Source: Volvox africanus (Eukaryota; Chlorophyta; Chlorophyceae; Chlamydomonadales; Volvocaceae). Taken from it: a stretch of 64,000 nucleotides of DNA. The notes beneath the pieces were generated by a model. The model was not told where the DNA came from and did no database searches. It saw only the letters and a list, made by a program, of their open reading frames with translations. Shown piece by piece: positions 63,969 to 64,000 of the stretch. Position 1 is the stretch's first letter. Every line of letters starts with the position of its first letter. The stretch covers positions 434,001-498,000 of the forward strand of contig BSDZ01000120.1 of NCBI GenBank assembly GCA_030268105.1. The letters run 5' to 3'. The translations under genes were made by a program, and so were the position numbers.

Positions 63969-64000
63969 CCGTAAGCGTTGTGCCCAGTCCAGGGTTGTAA
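63722..64000 (-). CDS. C-terminal end of DIRS-like RT/RNase H polyprotein, partial
   Basis: In a different minus-strand frame from the recombinase, the sequence entering from the right edge reads WTGHNAYGCPPLDPDFL and then VTLVVPYWTAQPWWQQLM. The VVPxWxxQPWW signature is characteristic of the segment after RNase H in DIRS-type elements. It ends at a stop at 63722, about 250 bases inside the open recombinase frame, so the two coding regions overlap. Confidence 0.75.
   Translation of the reverse strand, partial: LQPWTGHNAYGCPPLDPDFLMAVVQKVREEQACVTLVVPYWTAQPWWQQLMELAVDLVFLPSNTVLFALGMGGSSTFLPPPSWQVVAVRVQW

Larger units (their letters stand above)
62256..64000 (-). mobile_element. DIRS/PAT-like tyrosine-recombinase retroelement, 3' part
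   Basis: On the minus strand, entering from the right edge, is the end of an RT/RNase H frame, then a tyrosine recombinase frame overlapping it, then a noncoding tail with a 29-base sequence repeated at 62256-62284 and 62559-62587. This layout (RT-RH, YR, repeated noncoding end, no integrase, no LTR) matches DIRS-superfamily elements known in volvocine algae, such as Kangaroo and TOC3-like elements. The 5' half lies beyond the window. Confidence 0.8.

Overview
The window is nuclear DNA from a green alga, most likely a volvocine or other chlamydomonadalean. Three lines of sequence evidence point there: genes cut into dozens of short GC-rich exons with clean GT-AG borders; long introns full of microsatellites, minisatellites, AT-rich islands and CCCTAAA/CCCTAAAA telomere-like motifs; and a TGTAA poly(A) motif after the first gene. 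Algal-type extracellular protease and DIRS/PAT-like retroelement sequences fit the same picture. Nothing looks prokaryotic. The species cannot be named from the sequence.

Three large genes lie on the + strand. (1) About 544-12713: the 3' two thirds of a SNF2-family ATPase with a CW zinc finger and an embedded RING finger, the plant/algal class typified by Arabidopsis At3g54460. The 5' part, where that family has its F-box, is outside the window or not recognisable. (2) 15974-44132: a complete UDP-glucose:glycoprotein glucosyltransferase (UGGT), the folding sensor of the ER. I could chain 43 exons in phase from signal peptide to an ER-retrieval-like KTEL C-terminus (1,806 aa). (3) 47094-56667: a secreted M43 (pappalysin-like) metalloprotease of 14 exons and 859 aa, with signal peptide, HExxHxxGxxH zinc site, Met-turn, two Cys-rich W/C modules and Pro-rich linker and tail.

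The right end (about 59.2-64.0 kb) is transposon territory. It holds a decayed Ty3/gypsy protease-reverse transcriptase on the - strand, a gypsy integrase remnant on the + strand, and the 3' half of a DIRS/PAT-like tyrosine-recombinase retroelement on the - strand that runs off the window edge.

The unexpected items sit in introns. A 43-codon exon-like piece of a flavodiiron-protein flavin-reductase domain lies inside UGGT intron 10. A roughly 270-bp antisense copy of the 5' end of 18S rRNA lies inside an M43 intron. A telomere-repeat block flanked by a perfect 10-bp direct repeat lies inside UGGT intron 3. The three genes share no evident pathway beyond UGGT and the protease both belonging to the secretory route. 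I found no defence system, gene cluster or clearly new multi-gene system.
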